Source: Macrolepiota albuminosa (lineage: Eukaryota > Basidiomycota > Agaricomycetes > Agaricales > Agaricaceae). Taken from it: a stretch of 64,000 bases of DNA. This document shows positions 22,119 through 35,000 of the stretch, piece by piece. Numbering within the stretch: position 1 is the stretch's first letter; the number at the start of each line of letters is the position of its first letter. The position numbers and the translations under genes were made by a program. A model generated the notes under the pieces. That model was not told the origin of the DNA. It saw only the letters and a list, made by a program, of their open reading frames with translations, and did no database searches. The DNA lies in the NCBI GenBank assembly GCA_027475525.1, contig JAMWFC010000032.1, forward strand, positions 1,240,001 to 1,304,000, in the 5' to 3' direction.

Positions 22119-22819
22119 TCATGACTCTCTGTTTCGTAAGATACACACTGCATTGCGCATTCTCTTCTGCTTCTTCTCCGGGTTGTCAGGACTGTACATC
22201 TCTGTGTTAATTGTAATTACGACCGAATTCACAAAAAATCACAACAGTACCCATTGCAAGCTAGGGGTGCCGAAGGTTGTAAGGCGCAATGCATGCGAAA
22301 GATTTGCCATTTTGAGTGGGAAAGAAATGGCGTCCCCTCGAGAAAGATGCCACAGAAGAATGAAAGACGCGTGACCAGAGGCGTGACTTGAACCTAACCC
22401 CCACGTATCATGATCGCGTCAAGCATTGCGCGTTAATTTACAATCGCGCGTTTAACGATAAGTATCACATTGTCTCACAATTCGGTTATTACCGTGGTTT
22501 TGAAAAATGGCTCGCAGAGGTAATGGACGCGAGGACACAATGGGACAAGCTATGTTCTGTTCTAACTACTGTAAAGTACCACGCGAGTCGTGTTCTGTCC
22601 GATCATCCATCCTACTCTGTATCCTATGCGATAAGCTTACAATCACCTGGTAATACATGTACAATTGAATCAGGTGTCAAAAAACTACAATCTCAATGTT
22701 ATCCTGCATAACGAGTTAAAACATAGAAAGCAACTTGAGAACATGACGATTAAGGTCCACCGTCCGCCGATACGACGACGCAAAACCTCACAAACGAAGG
22801 GAGGGAAACCCCAGACTCT
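22119..22819. other. No gene recognised
   Basis: Short open frames on the plus strand (22,388-22,711) have no recognisable domain and no splice structure I can defend. Confidence 0.4.
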
Positions 22820-25800
22820 TTACATCTCCTTCTGCTCTCCCTGCTCCTCCCTCCCCTTCTCTTTCTGTCCATTCATCTCCGGATCTATAGACTCCCCAGC
22901 AACAATCGGTGTACTCTTAAACTTCGTCCCCTTGTGTATGATACTCCTCGTGCTCTGTACCAACATCGCGTCCGTCCCAGTCCCCGCAGCACCCACACCT
23001 GAGCTCGCCGTAGATGACACCCCACTTGCCGTGCCCATCCTCCTCTTCCGATCAAACAACACAGCCTCCAAAGGCAAATTACCCGGCACAGGCATACCAA
23101 CCCCCGTATGCGTAACCGCTTTGCCGACCTCGGGCGCAGGAACGGTGTGAACGGAAGGTGGAAGAACGGGGGAAAGAGCGGGACGTTGCGATTGGTTTCC
23201 TTGCACAGATAGCATAGGTATCTCAGATAAAGCGGGCGACAAGGGAAATTTCTCTTTCCCTTTGTCTTTCTCCTTGTCCTTGTCCTTGTTATCGTCCCCT
23301 TCCTGATCCCTCGGAACAGGCGGCGCGCTTCTAGACCGGAGAAACCCAAGACTGCCAAGACTCTTCAAGGCCGTAGGCATATGCAGAGGCGCCAAGGTGG
23401 CTGGCTTCGCACTGGGGACCGGGTGCACAGGTTCGTGTTCGTAGACGGGAAGCGCAGGTTCGACCTTGGGAGGAACCTGGTATGGATCTCCACGGGCGCC
23501 TTGAGGATCGAATTCATCATAAATCTCTTCTCCAATGAGTTCTATTCACACATACACAATGTCGTCAGCCGCAGAACTTATGGGACAAAAGAAAAAGCAT
23601 ATACGTACCTTCTAAAACATCTTCCAGTGTGATAATTCCAAGCGGCATAACAGCAGGATCAAAATTCTTCAAAAACTAGATTTAAAAAAATCGTCATCAT
23701 CATAATCTGCAAGTCAAATTCAAAAGATACCCACCTCCTCAGCGCCCTCCTTCCCAAGCACAGCATCAGCAGGCATACTCTGCTCCAACCCTGACATAGA
23801 TGCCATACTCGCTGCCGCCCTCGGTAACTGAAACGACGACCTTGGCGTCTTCTTCGGCTCTTCTAACACCACCTTATCTTTCTCCTTCTCCTTCTCAAAC
23901 TTCTCGCTCTCATCATCCCCATCCCCTTCCTTCTCCTCTTCGCACATTTCCTTCTCCCTGTGCACACGACCATTCCTACTCCTCCTCGTCCTCGATACCC
24001 TCACCGTCCGGCCCAGCGTCCCAAAGTCCTTCTTCAAAAATCCATCCTCGCGCAACGTCGCCTCTTCGGCTTCTTTTACACCACTCAATTTACCACTTCC
24101 ACTACTTTCCATATCTTTCTCTCCCTCGTTTTCTTCGTCGCTCGAGTCCGAGTCTCCAATCCCAACATGCATACGCAGACGCTGTGTGAGACTGCGTTTC
24201 GCTGCTTTCTTGACACTCATAGCCTGCCAGCCAGGAAGCGTATCTTCGTCAGCCGGGGTCAGACGTTGAACCTGAGGGAGAGTGCGACTTGCCTTTTCCA
24301 CGCTGAACCTGCTAACGATAGCCATATGACTTCTGCCTTCCTGAAACTTGTCTAGAATCCCAAGAAGCGGCTCATTATTCGGGACAAAAGGAACCTTGTT
24401 CAAAGGTATTTTGCGTAGTGGCGTCGCGTCTACAAAAGGAGATGATCCGTAAATAATTGTGAAGTGAAACTCATCAAAGCGCACCTTTCGGATCAAGCAT
24501 AACGCACTGTTTAACTAACAAAATCCCAAGAATCTTCTTCACCTTCTGTATGCGTTCCGACACAGCCATGGCCCCGCTTGTCGTCGAGACCGGTACCTCG
24601 ATCTCTTCGTAGACTGGCACACGACTGTGACCTGTGTGCACGATCTTCTTTAAAAGGTCATAATCTAATTTAGAGTCGATTGAGAGCATGAACACGTCTT
24701 CAATGGGCGTCATTGCCTTCAGAACCCCACGACTAAGTTCAGTAATCCAGACATCGAAGATCAGAATAGAAGAGACGGACCTGCTTAACGACCTTCTCCT
24801 GCAAATCCAATGTAGCTCCAATGATTGTGACAGTATCAATTTTCAAGTCCCCACCATGCGGCGAACTCGAAGAATGCAGCGCAATGAGCTCTTTGAGCTC
24901 TGCGCGGCGGTAAATAATCCCATGGTGGGGACCTAGAACCCACTCCAGAAGCTTCGCAACGGGCCACGAGATTATACCCTGCACCGGGTGATGCGGCGAG
25001 CGTTAACATTAGTGAGCCGTAAAAAGCAGAGGGCAGAAGACATACAAGGACAATGATAAGGCACTTCGTAAGTGTAGCCATTTTTGCACCCAGATAGAGA
25101 CCATGTCGGGTGAAGATGGATTGTGGGATAATTTCTGCGAAGCTAGAAGACGTTTTAGCCACTTAATCAAGCTTTTTAGTGGGTAGCGAAGGGACTGTGA
25201 GGTATTTATGCGAGATTTGCAAGGGCCAAGGGGCCAAGACGTGCCAAGGACGACGAGCGCTTGTCAATAGTAAGACACGATCGATTTTAAGTATACGCGT
25301 GACGTCACATCGTGTCAGCCAATGGTCAGCTTAGTGCTTAAACATAGTAGGGGATAAAGAAAATCGAAGACAAACGATGATGCGTTAATCAAGGTCCCGG
25401 GAACGAAGAAATCAAAGCAAAAGATCAATAAATAAAAAGAAGATAAGAACCGGCAAAACGCATTCTCAAGGCGATAAGGCAAGAGAGAGACAGAAATAGA
25501 CTCACATGATGATAAGCACAGTACTGACCACCACGCCTTGCAGCCCTCCTCCGAGCACCGGCTCCGAGATGACGGGGAGCGTCTCGTTCACAATCATGTT
25601 TGCGAGAAGGAGGGTGACAAGGAGGAGGTGCCCGTTCTTGCGAATTGGCATGATCTTGTTTGCGTATTCGCGTTGTTTACTGTATGCACGTCAGCCAAGG
25701 ACCTTATCGTAGCAAAGGTATAGAGAAAAGGAGAAAGAAACGCACGGTGTGCCGCTAATACTCAAAACACTAAGCTGGGTCTCATCGAGACTCATATAGC

Positions 25801-26053
25801 CCAAGGTCAGCCCGGCAAAGAGACCTGATAGAAGAACGAGCACGGGTATAAGCGCTGCAAGGGCTTTGTTGTGCCCCCCGTCGTGCGGCTCGTCTGCCCG
25901 TCGGTTGAATACATTGCTAGCGCCGCGATCATGGTCTGCGCCACGGAGGAGATGCGCCCCGAGGGAGAAAACAGCGTAGAGAAGTTTGGTTGCGGTTGGG
26001 CGGGTACCAAGATGAGTGCCGGCATTCCGTGTAGAAAGTGGAGCAGGGACCAT
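22820..26053 (-). CDS. CNNM/Mam3-type transporter (DUF21 + CBS pair)
   Basis: Multi-exon gene with the ATG at 26,053. An N-terminal hydrophobic segment is followed by the DUF21 domain: LFAGLTLGYMSLDETQLSVL (about 25,800), HLLLVTLLLANMIVNETLPV (about 25,600) and FAEIIPQSIFTRHGLYLGAK (about 25,100). The CBS pair follows (AMTPIEDVFMLSIDS, HSRVPVYE, LLGILDKFQEGRSHMAIVSR), split by a long acidic insert (about 23,750-24,250), and closes with MPLGIITLEDVLEELIGEEI (about 23,600). The C-terminal 200 residues are low-complexity and charged. In yeast the homologue Mam3 is a vacuolar membrane protein linked to metal homeostasis; a similar role is inferred. Confidence 0.85.
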
Positions 26054-27146
26054 TCGATGTAGGGTGGGGATAAGGAGCGGAGGGGGGAAGGATATAAGTA
26101 GTAACCACGTCACGCGATTGTCGAGTCACGGGGACAATTTGATAAGCGTTTATCCGACCGATGGCTGTGAATTTGATGACTGGCTGTACAGTCCTGCTGT
26201 GTGCCGGCTGTGCGTTCTGTGCGACGTTCCAGATAGGCCTTGGGCGATAATAGTGAGAACATCGAGTCCCCCATTCCTTATTACATTTGCCCTTGTGCGC
26301 CCTTACACGTCAAATTTAGAAATGAGTCAACCAGCGCGTAATATGTACTCCTGACGAAGGAAGGACCAGTCGCCCCGCAGTCATACTGACTCGATTACGT
26401 GTTCCTGATTATAAATATATACAAGGTCTGGCCGAGGTGTATGTTTTCAGAAGAGACAGGTAGCACAAAGGAGGCCAGCTGTTCGCACGGATATGGGCGG
26501 GATGTATATGTATTGTCTATTTGGAAAGGAGGCAGTAACGAGTCTAACTCAGTGAAGGTTTAAATTGAGAATTGTGACACTTCGTGCGATGAGCTGCTGC
26601 GATTCGGAGAAGATGAGCAGCAGATATTGCCAGAGAAGGAACAGAAAGGAGTACAACGATAGCCCTTCTATGATTTTTGATCTATCCAATAAGCTTTTTA
26701 GCGGAAGTCAACGGTATGCTCTAGTACAAGAACGTTTGATAGATATCAATCTATTGCATCCGTGAACAGCCAACCGATCAAGAACGTTCAACATCAAGCC
26801 CGTACCGTGTATCATCCGTATCAGGTAGGACATTGTTATTCTTAAATCGATTTTTCCTCAATTAAACTGGGTTAATCCGCAGAACAGGACCTTAGCTAAA
26901 AACTGACTATTTTCAACATCTTTTTGCTGACAAAGAAACCAGGAAATAAAATTATATTCTTGTATATTTCGATTTAAGCATTGTAAAGCCGGCGAAGCGA
27001 GGCAAACATAGTATCGACACTCGATTTCATAACACGAGCCTCCACAAGGGCGCTCGGCTGATTGGTGAATTCAACTTTGTGCTGATTAACCCAGTACCAA
27101 TTAAGGACGTACCGGGGCACGTCCAATAAACGTATCCATAAATTTG
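26054..27146. other. Intergenic DNA, no gene recognised
   Basis: Only short frames lacking domain or splice support are present between the transporter and the HsbA-like gene. Confidence 0.45.
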
Positions 27147-27685
27147 TCAGCGTCCATCCCCCATGGTTGCGAGGTCCTGTTTGATATACGTCAAAATGTC
27201 TGGAATGAGCACGAGGGCTGGCTTTTTTGCAGCAATATCCGCCAGCGACTTCAAAAAGCTGGGTTCCAGAAAATGGAGACGGTCATAGATGTCCTGAGCC
27301 TCGGCGTCAGAAAACTTAGAAGCGATACCCTGGAACGAGGTAGGGACATTATTAGAATATGAGCAAAGGTGAACTAGGAATAGAGAAACTGACGTCTATG
27401 TCACTTGTAGTATTTGCAATAACAATATTGAGAGCATTGGCAGAGTCGTGGATAGCCTGTATGGGATTTAGAATATGATACAATCTATGCGGCTTTGGCA
27501 CGTTTACATCCCATAGCCTGACGGCGTGTGCCATTAAACATGGAGAACGCATCCACTGCAACACCAAAGTCCATCACAGCTGGAGCCATGTTATACATCA
27601 TGTCTTTCTGAACTTGAGCAAAGGTGGCTTGAGCAAAGGAGGAAACTGCAAGGGGAGCAAGGACGAAGAGGCTCTTGATTTGCAT
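27147..27685 (-). CDS. HsbA-like secreted cell-surface protein
   Basis: The ATG at 27,685 starts MQIKSLFVLAPLAVSSFAQA, a clear signal peptide. VDAFSMFNG follows, then after an intron AIHDSANALNIVIANTTSDI (about 27,400-27,450). The last exon holds FSDAEAQDIYDRL and AKKPALVLIPDILTYIKQDL, ending at TGA 27,147. This helical, cysteine-poor pattern fits the hydrophobic-surface-binding protein A family. The first exon junction does not resolve cleanly in phase with the donors I can see, so one intron boundary, or the integrity of the gene, is uncertain. Confidence 0.6.
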
Positions 27686-28589
27686 GTCCAGAAGGGATGC
27701 TGTGATGGTCCGCACAAATACCATATGTGCATTTTATAAGCCACAGACGCGGTGAGCGTTGGAACCCTACCGCAGCACCCAATCTACGGCATAAACCTCG
27801 CGTTTCAGAATAACGGTCATCTTTATCGTACAGACAGAATATATGATGTCGTCAACGTACGGCACCTTGATTCAAATATGCTTGACTGAGGGTTACTACT
27901 TTGGGTTCATCAATCACCATCGTATTACAGTAAACTATATCTCATGATACCTGTCAGGTGATAAATCCATAAGTACAGTCATTCCTACTTGATTGAACAC
28001 CACATCTTAAGTTACTTTGTCAGATGACTGTCAAGGGTTATAACAGTGAGAAAGTTCACCAGAAGACAGATATGAGACAGTTTGGAGACATCGAGGCTCA
28101 ACTTTTGTCATCGGATGGGGTAGTATATGTACCAAAAGCTAACTTCATAGTTGCAACTTGCAAGCATGGCATGATCAAGATCTGCTCTCAGTGGTATGAC
28201 GTACACTAATATCAGTTTTCCATTAACAGATGACGGAATATTTGCAAAGTATCTGCCTTGAGCTTATCAGCAAGGAGCCAGTCAGGGTGGTCGAGTGTCG
28301 TAAATAGACGTAAGTAAAATATGTCCGGTAGAGTAAGAATAGGTATATGAGCGAGGTTATATGATCCAAAGATAGAATAAGGAAATAACACCGAGCAATT
28401 TCAGCACGTTTTTTATCCGCCCTAGAAACATGAGGCTCTGCTTTGACTCCATGATGTTACTTAAAGTCAGGAAGGACGACTTCAGTGCAAATGTATTCTG
28501 TTCATGCTGAAACCCCGACAGTAACTTCAATGTGTAACGATTGTCGTGTACTGTATGATATTAAACCGTGTAACAAAGAACTGACTATT
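27686..28589. other. Intergenic DNA, no gene recognised
   Basis: No coding or RNA signal that I can support. Confidence 0.45.
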
Positions 28590-29355
28590 TCAGACAAACA
28601 AGATCTGCCAGGTGTTACTGATGAAGTAATGTTTTTTCACGAACTTTGACGAACACTTAGAACTGGAACATAGAAGATGGGAATTCAAATCTGTCGATTG
28701 GATGTGTAAGGAAATGTGTGAGCGAATGACTAGAGAAAAGACTGACGCCATCCAAACATCAAATTTCTGCTCAGTAGACGGTAGAGGAGGGATAATCGGC
28801 AAAGTCCAGTCCCCAAATTTGCTAGCCAACCAAGAATGCCAAGGGTAATCAACTGTGTCGTTAGGCCGTATAACGGGCTTGGCATGGAAACCTTGTTGAA
28901 CCTTCCAGAGTGGGCCGTGTTCGTGCATGTCGGATACGACGAGCAAGGTGCTGTTCGCTTCGACATATGTTTTGGTCAGCTCAGCTTCCTTGTCAATCAT
29001 TTGGGTATCATCGTCACTGAAGTAGCGCTGTCGCAAGTTGGAAGGACAGAACAAACAAAATTCTAGTCCACGTACCATTCCACCAGTTCCACCGCCGTTT
29101 GAAAGGCAGAAGTGAATTTCGCAGAATGAGTTATCCGAGTGATTATCTGCAAGTGTAAATTCAGAATTCACATAAATATGGACTACAGGCGTCACGTACG
29201 GAACCGTGCCTGGGATTAATCAATGACGAATCATATTACTGAGGTGTCGCACCCACTTACCGTTTCTCCGAGTCCAAGAGTCCACGCTTGAATATGCACG
29301 ACGTTCTGGAAGGAATCGTTGTTAAAGTATACATGGAAGCCAGTGACATTATAGA
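28590..29355 (-). pseudogene. 3' part of a split aldos-2-ulose dehydratase gene (cupin region)
   Basis: The fragment opens mid-exon at 29,355 with FYNVTGFHVYFNNDSFQNVV, then a GTAAGT donor. The following exons give NHSDNSFCEIHFCLSNGGG, a cupin metal-binding segment, and LLVVSDMHEHGPLWK followed by NDTVDYPWHSWLA. All match the C-terminal cupin region of basidiomycete aldos-2-ulose dehydratase (AUDH). The 5' part lies at 51,282-53,804 on the same strand, in the correct order. Sequence after FDVWMA diverges from the family and the usual C-terminal tail is not apparent. Confidence 0.85.
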
Positions 29356-29402
29356 ATCAAAGGGGATGGGCCGCTGCGACGCACGGCGAGACCGAGGTCT
29401 AC
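29356..29402 (-). other. 3' terminus of the giant element: hairpin and offset inverted repeat
   Basis: On the plus strand: ATCAAAGGGGATGG (end), then GCCGCTGCGACGCACGGC (hairpin with GCCG/CGGC and TGC/GCA stems around GAC), then CCGAGGTCTAC at 29,392-29,402, the complement of the other terminus at 51,270-51,280. Confidence 0.75.
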
Positions 29403-30167
29403 GGGTTGTCGGAAAGGTGACGCTGTGTGGACGTGGCAGTGTCAGCGTGACATTGTCAGCGTGACGTGCCAGCACGACATTCGAGGGTACGGTAATTTAT
29501 GAGTAAATGAATAGAATTCGTCCCCGTTTATGTAGACGTCAGTATCGAAACTGCATAGATTGATGTCCGTAACCATAATATATAAAAAAAAAGGCATAAA
29601 TGTATCAAAAAAAAATGTCATAATTTCGAAAAACCATTCTTCAGTTCTCATCGTCGTCCCTGTAGGCGTAGAACGTGTTTGCGTCGACACGGCCGCCGTA
29701 CAGGAATAGATACATCCCTGTGCGACGCGGCCTCGCGTTCGTAGCCTGTAAATGGGTTGATTCGACCAATCATAGCGAAAAAAAATGCAACGAACCTGTC
29801 CGTTGTAACAATTGGGTGCTTTCCTCCCCATAACTCCCTTGCAGCGCTTCAATGAGCCAACAACGTACGCGTACGCACGCCTGACCGTTTATCAGGCATT
29901 CAGAGCAAAAAAGAAGGCACAAGGCCACTTACTTCATGCCTTGAACCACACCAGTCACTCTGCCTCCCCTTTTTCCGATTTTACGCGACGGATCGCCGTC
30001 GACGGTTCGGGAAACCGCATGCGATGATTCATCGAAAGTCGAAGAGCAATTCATGGACGTTGTGAGGTCAAAAATAACGTCGAATAAAGCGTTCACGGCT
30101 GGGCAACGTCTGGGACGCTGTGACGATCCCAATGCATCGAATCGCGCGTGACGGTCACGAATACCCT
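29403..30167. other. Element 3' non-coding region
   Basis: Homologous to about 15,165-15,911 of the truncated copy. Short frames such as the one containing SSHAVS...VTGVVQGMK are similar in both copies, but I cannot show that they are coding. Poly-A and poly-T runs lie near 29,585-29,620. Confidence 0.5.
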
Positions 30168-30561
30168 ACCTGCGCCTCAACGTCGCTCCCGTTGGCCTTT
30201 AAACGGCCAACGTTGTCCCCCTTCGTCATCCTTGATGTCCCTGTACGCGGGTTAGATACATTGTGCCCTGCCTGCACCTCAACGTCGCTTCCGTTGGCCT
30301 TAAAACAGCCAACGTCGGCCCTCTTCGTCGTCTTTGATGCCTCCGCACGCGGTTTGACGGTCACCAATACCTACCTGCGCCTCAACGTCGCTCCCGTTGG
30401 CCTTTAAACGGCCAACGTTGTCCCCCTTCGTCATCCTTGATGTCCCTGTACGCGGGTTAGATACATTGTGCCCTGCCTGCACCTCGACGTCGCTCCCGTT
30501 GGCCTTAAAACAGCCAACGTCGGCCCTCTTCGTCCTCTTTGATGCCTCCGCACGCGGTTTG
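30168..30561. repeat. 205-bp tandem repeat (subterminal)
   Basis: Units at 30,168-30,372 and 30,373-30,561 are nearly identical. Each contains two diverged sub-units of about 103 bp with the core ACGTCGCTCCCGTTGGCC followed by an inverted GGCC...GGCC motif. Related units lie in the truncated copy at 14,700-15,165. Confidence 0.85.
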
Positions 30562-30591
30562 GAATATATTCGGCACGCCCTATAATATAAA

Positions 30592-31060
30592 TCATGAGGT
30601 CGGGACGCGGTTTACAAGTATGACGCGATGATTGATCACATAAAACCCGTAACGAACCTGTTCCAGACCGTCTACATCTTCATTGCCGACAGGGGCGCGA
30701 GAGTGGATATTATCGGAAAAGGATATTGAAGGCGTGGGATGAGGACTAGCGGGATACCGTGATGACATACAGACATCGTCATTAGTACCGAATACATTCA
30801 TCGTGTTCCTAATATTTTCTGCGTCTCCGGTTGGGTTATATCCAGGTACGATGAGATCGGCTGAGGTAAAAATATTAGGAACATTTGTTCCCAGATACCA
30901 TGAAGCTTGAGCGTGAGGATGGACGCCGAAGGTATGGATGGGATAATGCAAAGCAGTCAATTCTACAAGCTCTATCACAGATTTAGCACCAATAGGATGG
31001 TCCTGGCCATACCCAAGTTTTATGCGCGGATGAACAAAGGTACCGCCTGAGAAATCCAGA
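30592..31060 (-). other. Unrecognised coding-like fragment in the element (gene Z)
   Basis: A minus-strand frame reads FSGGTFVHPRIKLGYGQDHP, then GAKSVIELVELTALHYPIHT, and ends VNRVPTS near 30,592. A matching but degraded stretch is in the truncated copy (about 14,230-14,345), so it belongs to the element. I recognise no domain. Conservation of the GYGQDHPIGAKS region in both copies is the only hint of function. Exon structure is not resolved. Confidence 0.35.
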
Positions 31061-32007
31061 GACCTTTAGAGTGATTGGTGAGAATTATATGTTGGCAAAG
31101 AAGGACAGACAGTCTTTTGCATCCCTGGCTGCGTTTAAATGACGTGGCGTCCAGTGACCATGCACAGGAATAACCATTAAGTAGTTAACAAATTTGACTG
31201 GCTTACGTTAACGCCGATGAAGTGTGAGCACAACGGTTAATGATGTTCTGCCCTGCTGAGTCCTGTAACAGAAATAGAAACGGTGACTCCGATTCCTTGA
31301 TATCTAGCAGGATAATGAATAATTCATAGATGTTCGTTATTAAAGAAAAAGTAATGGACAACTTCGTACCTGTGTCAATATCAAATCGGGGCTTTTCATT
31401 TTTTCGCCTGAATTGTGAGAGGAAGGGAAAGTGAGCAAGTTTTTATGCTTTACATTCTTCTCCTGTGTTTGAGACGTAGGATATTCAATCGCCAATTCCA
31501 AAGCTTATAATCAGCTGTGATCCAACGATGTCAATGCTGTCAAACCTAGAAAGAACTAATAAGAACAAACTGCCCCGTAGTCCTGGAGACACGTAGTCTT
31601 TCGTCTATATGCCGACTTTACCCACATTTGCATTTGGCTGCATATGACCCGCCAGTGTGACTATATGACGTTTTCAGAACATATAGCCGTGCGGGTGAGA
31701 GGAGACATACCTAGCACTTTGAATGTCGACAACGCATGCTTGAGCGACTCCCATGAGAGCGGATGCTGACAATGAAACTGCTCGTGGGTGCACGGGGATT
31801 GCCGCAGATCTGTCAGGTCACGTTATATAAAGTCTTCCCATGCTCTATTCTAGAATAAACTGCTGGTTCCAGAACTGGTTACATCAGAAAGTGCCAAACG
31901 TGGCGGTCTCGGCTCCTGCAACAGCTGACAAATAGTTGTGTATGTTTATCGTTATTGTATGATTTGTATTTGATTGGCCCATCTGTTCTTGTTCTGCAAT
32001 TGTCACC

Positions 32008-35000
32008 ATGGACGGTACAATGTCATCTAGCCACCCTCGCATTGACAACTCTAAGTTTTACAATCACTCTTGGTATTCAGACGTTGTTCCTAACACTCCT
32101 GACCTGTCCTCTCACTTTGACAGCACACCTGTGGCGGCAAGTTGATTAGGTTTTTTTCATGCATGCTCTGCTGACCTATTCAAGGCTCTTGCACGTGTGT
32201 TGTCTGATGAAGAAAAAAATATTTCTCTTGCTAGCCGTTCAGACGTATTCTCCATATTTCGAGATACTATAAATGATGTCCCTGTTTATTGTGTACCGAA
32301 AGATAAGGCACTCGAAGCCTTTTTCAAAGTCATTTTATCATATCGTGTACTCGACATATACACCCTTGTGTGTGAGGATAAGATGCGCCCTCCACGAACC
32401 TCAGGGCCAATGACGGAGAATAGTCGATCAGTAGGTTCATCCCTATTACCCATTTCATTGATTGAGTTTGTATTTTAGCCGGTAAACCCTTTAAACTCAC
32501 TCCCAAACCTTATCGGGAAATTCCATAAAAACCTCGTACAACATCTGAATAAAATACATGCCGAATCTAGAGGAGAACGACCGAGAGACCGCCCCACCCC
32601 GAAGTTTACAGGTCCACGCATGAAGCTGTATTCCGAACTCACGTCTCGGGTCAGCAATAAGGGTGTTCAAAACACCATAATCAATCTTACAAGTGCGGCG
32701 CTACATCTGAGTTGTCTATTGAAGGTAATCTTAATTGATATCAATTTGAATGTCCATTAAAGTTGCCTCAGGGTAACCTCTATTTACCGTCCGATATCAA
32801 GGCAATCGAAAATATCATCGTTGACGAGTATTGTCCTTCCCGTCCTTATTAGAATGTCTGCTCATTGTCTTCGATGTGTATAGCGAAAGCAGGTCTAGCG
32901 ACCAAGATCAATTAAAATACCTTCATACCGCGCATGGCAGTGCCATCGATGGTGCCGGTTCATATGGTTGCTCGACTATTATGCACAACGCACTTTATTT
33001 GGCATTGCTCGTATCCCCGCTCATGTTACTTCTTCCTCGTGAGTATGGGGTACTAACCGGTAAAGACTCCCTGCTACAGGTAAATTGATCTACCTTTTAT
33101 TTTGTTTGAGCGACTCTGATTGCTTCCAAAGCTTTGGAGGCATGTTGGAGGGCTCGAACGTCCGCGTATCATCGTCGAGGCGGATCGAGCATTATGGCGA
33201 GTGTTATTCTCGGCAGCTCAGGGTGGTGACCTGCTAACCGAGTTGTCATCTGCTTTGAGTACCCTGACCGATCAAATTAACGAAGCGGCACCTGCTTGGA
33301 TCGAAATTGTATCCGTCCCTTCCCCTTCTAAGAAGCGTCTCTGCGATGCTTCGCTTGCTACTCCTGCATCGACCACTTCAACGAGCGACGAAACCCAACG
33401 AGACGATGACGCAAGCCAGTTGTTTGGACCCGCTCCGTTCCCTGTTGGATCGGATGCCTTACCAGGACCCTCTAATCGCTCGGCAAGCCCGTCGGGTCAC
33501 GTAGATGTTCCTCATCCAACCGTCGGCGACAAGCCTGATGGTTATGAGCAGTCTTCACCTACGAGGCCCGATTTTTTTGACAACTTAGGGGACCTTATGG
33601 ACGTCACACCTGATGATTCCCGTATTGACCCGTCTCCTAGTACAGATGCACTTGTCCGTGCATCGGAAGACACCACAGGTTCCGAAAACCTCAACCAGTT
33701 AACCGATGTACCTTCCTCTCCAAATAACGTCCGTGCGTCGGAGGACGCTATGGACGTATCGCCCGTTATTTCCAATCGTGACGTTGAGAATTCCCCTGAA
33801 CCAGACCCTATGGACGTGACGCCCGACGTTTTGAACGTCGAGGATTCCCCTGCAGGTGACCGTGAGGTCAATCATACCAATTCTAATACGGCACCTGCTA
33901 CTGGGGCACCTCTTCCCAATACAGAAGCACCGGATGGAGAGCAGATGACACCCGTAGTTACCGGTATTGGTTCATTAACTTTGGTCAACGCCTCTGAGAC
34001 AACAGTTAACGACGACCTGCCTTCTCCCGAACCGGTGGTGACCGTCGGCCCCGCTAAGACTTCTAAAAACAACCGGAGAAAATCGGCGCGTATTGCGGCT
34101 AAAAACAAGCGACGTAGTACGGCACCCTTGACGCCTAGGAAGAGGAAAAGAAACTTTACGAGTAAGGCGCACGTTGACTCAGATAGCGCGAGCGAGTCTC
34201 CCATGTTGGACTCGGATGGCGCTAGCGATTCCTCCAATGACTCTGCTGAGGTAACGGCGGTTGCTTCACCCCTTGAAAATGTTGAGACAGATCGGGGTTA
34301 TATTGACCTGACCCTTGAGTCTACGGTGAGTGACTGTCTATGTATTGGTCAACTGGTTGTGATTCTGGGTTTAGGATGATGAGGATAGCCATATGGTCAA
34401 AAACCCGAATCGTCTCGATCTCTCAGAATCATGGATCCTCCGTGAAGGGGACGCCGTACAAATACCTTTGACTGGCAGCAATGGGGTATTTGAATACACG
34501 CCAAAATTTCACGTGCGTATATATTCTATTCCGTTATAGTAGCCTTCCGTTCACTGCTCTGTAGCTTGACAGGGACCTTCTTTGGTTTCGCAGAATGTAT
34601 GCCGCATCTATTGCTCGTCGGGATCGACCCTCGTCCGTGAAGGTGATGACTCAAACCGAGTATCACTCTTCATCTCCGCTTGCTCTCTCGAAAATATTGG
34701 CATCGCAATCATGCATTCTTGTTATTGGGAACCAGCATATTGACCCGGGCTTCAATGCGCGCTCCTTATCAGATGTATGTGTCCTGGACAATGTTATCCA
34801 GGTGCATGGTACGTTCTCCTTTGTTTTATTATTATTGTTGTTGTTGTTGTATTTAATTTAATTTAATTTGTTTTATTTTTTCCTGCAGATTTCACCATAT
34901 CTGGTACCGAACGCTTGAAGCATGCAACCCCTCGAGATCTTCTAAGGACACTGGAATCTTCGTACCCAAGATCATTAAGTGCTTTGGATATCCCTGCTTC

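Noticed and set aside
29585..29620. Poly-A tails suggesting retrotransposed SINE copies
   Set aside because: No Pol III boxes or flanking target duplications are seen. The runs are also in one element copy's non-coding DNA.
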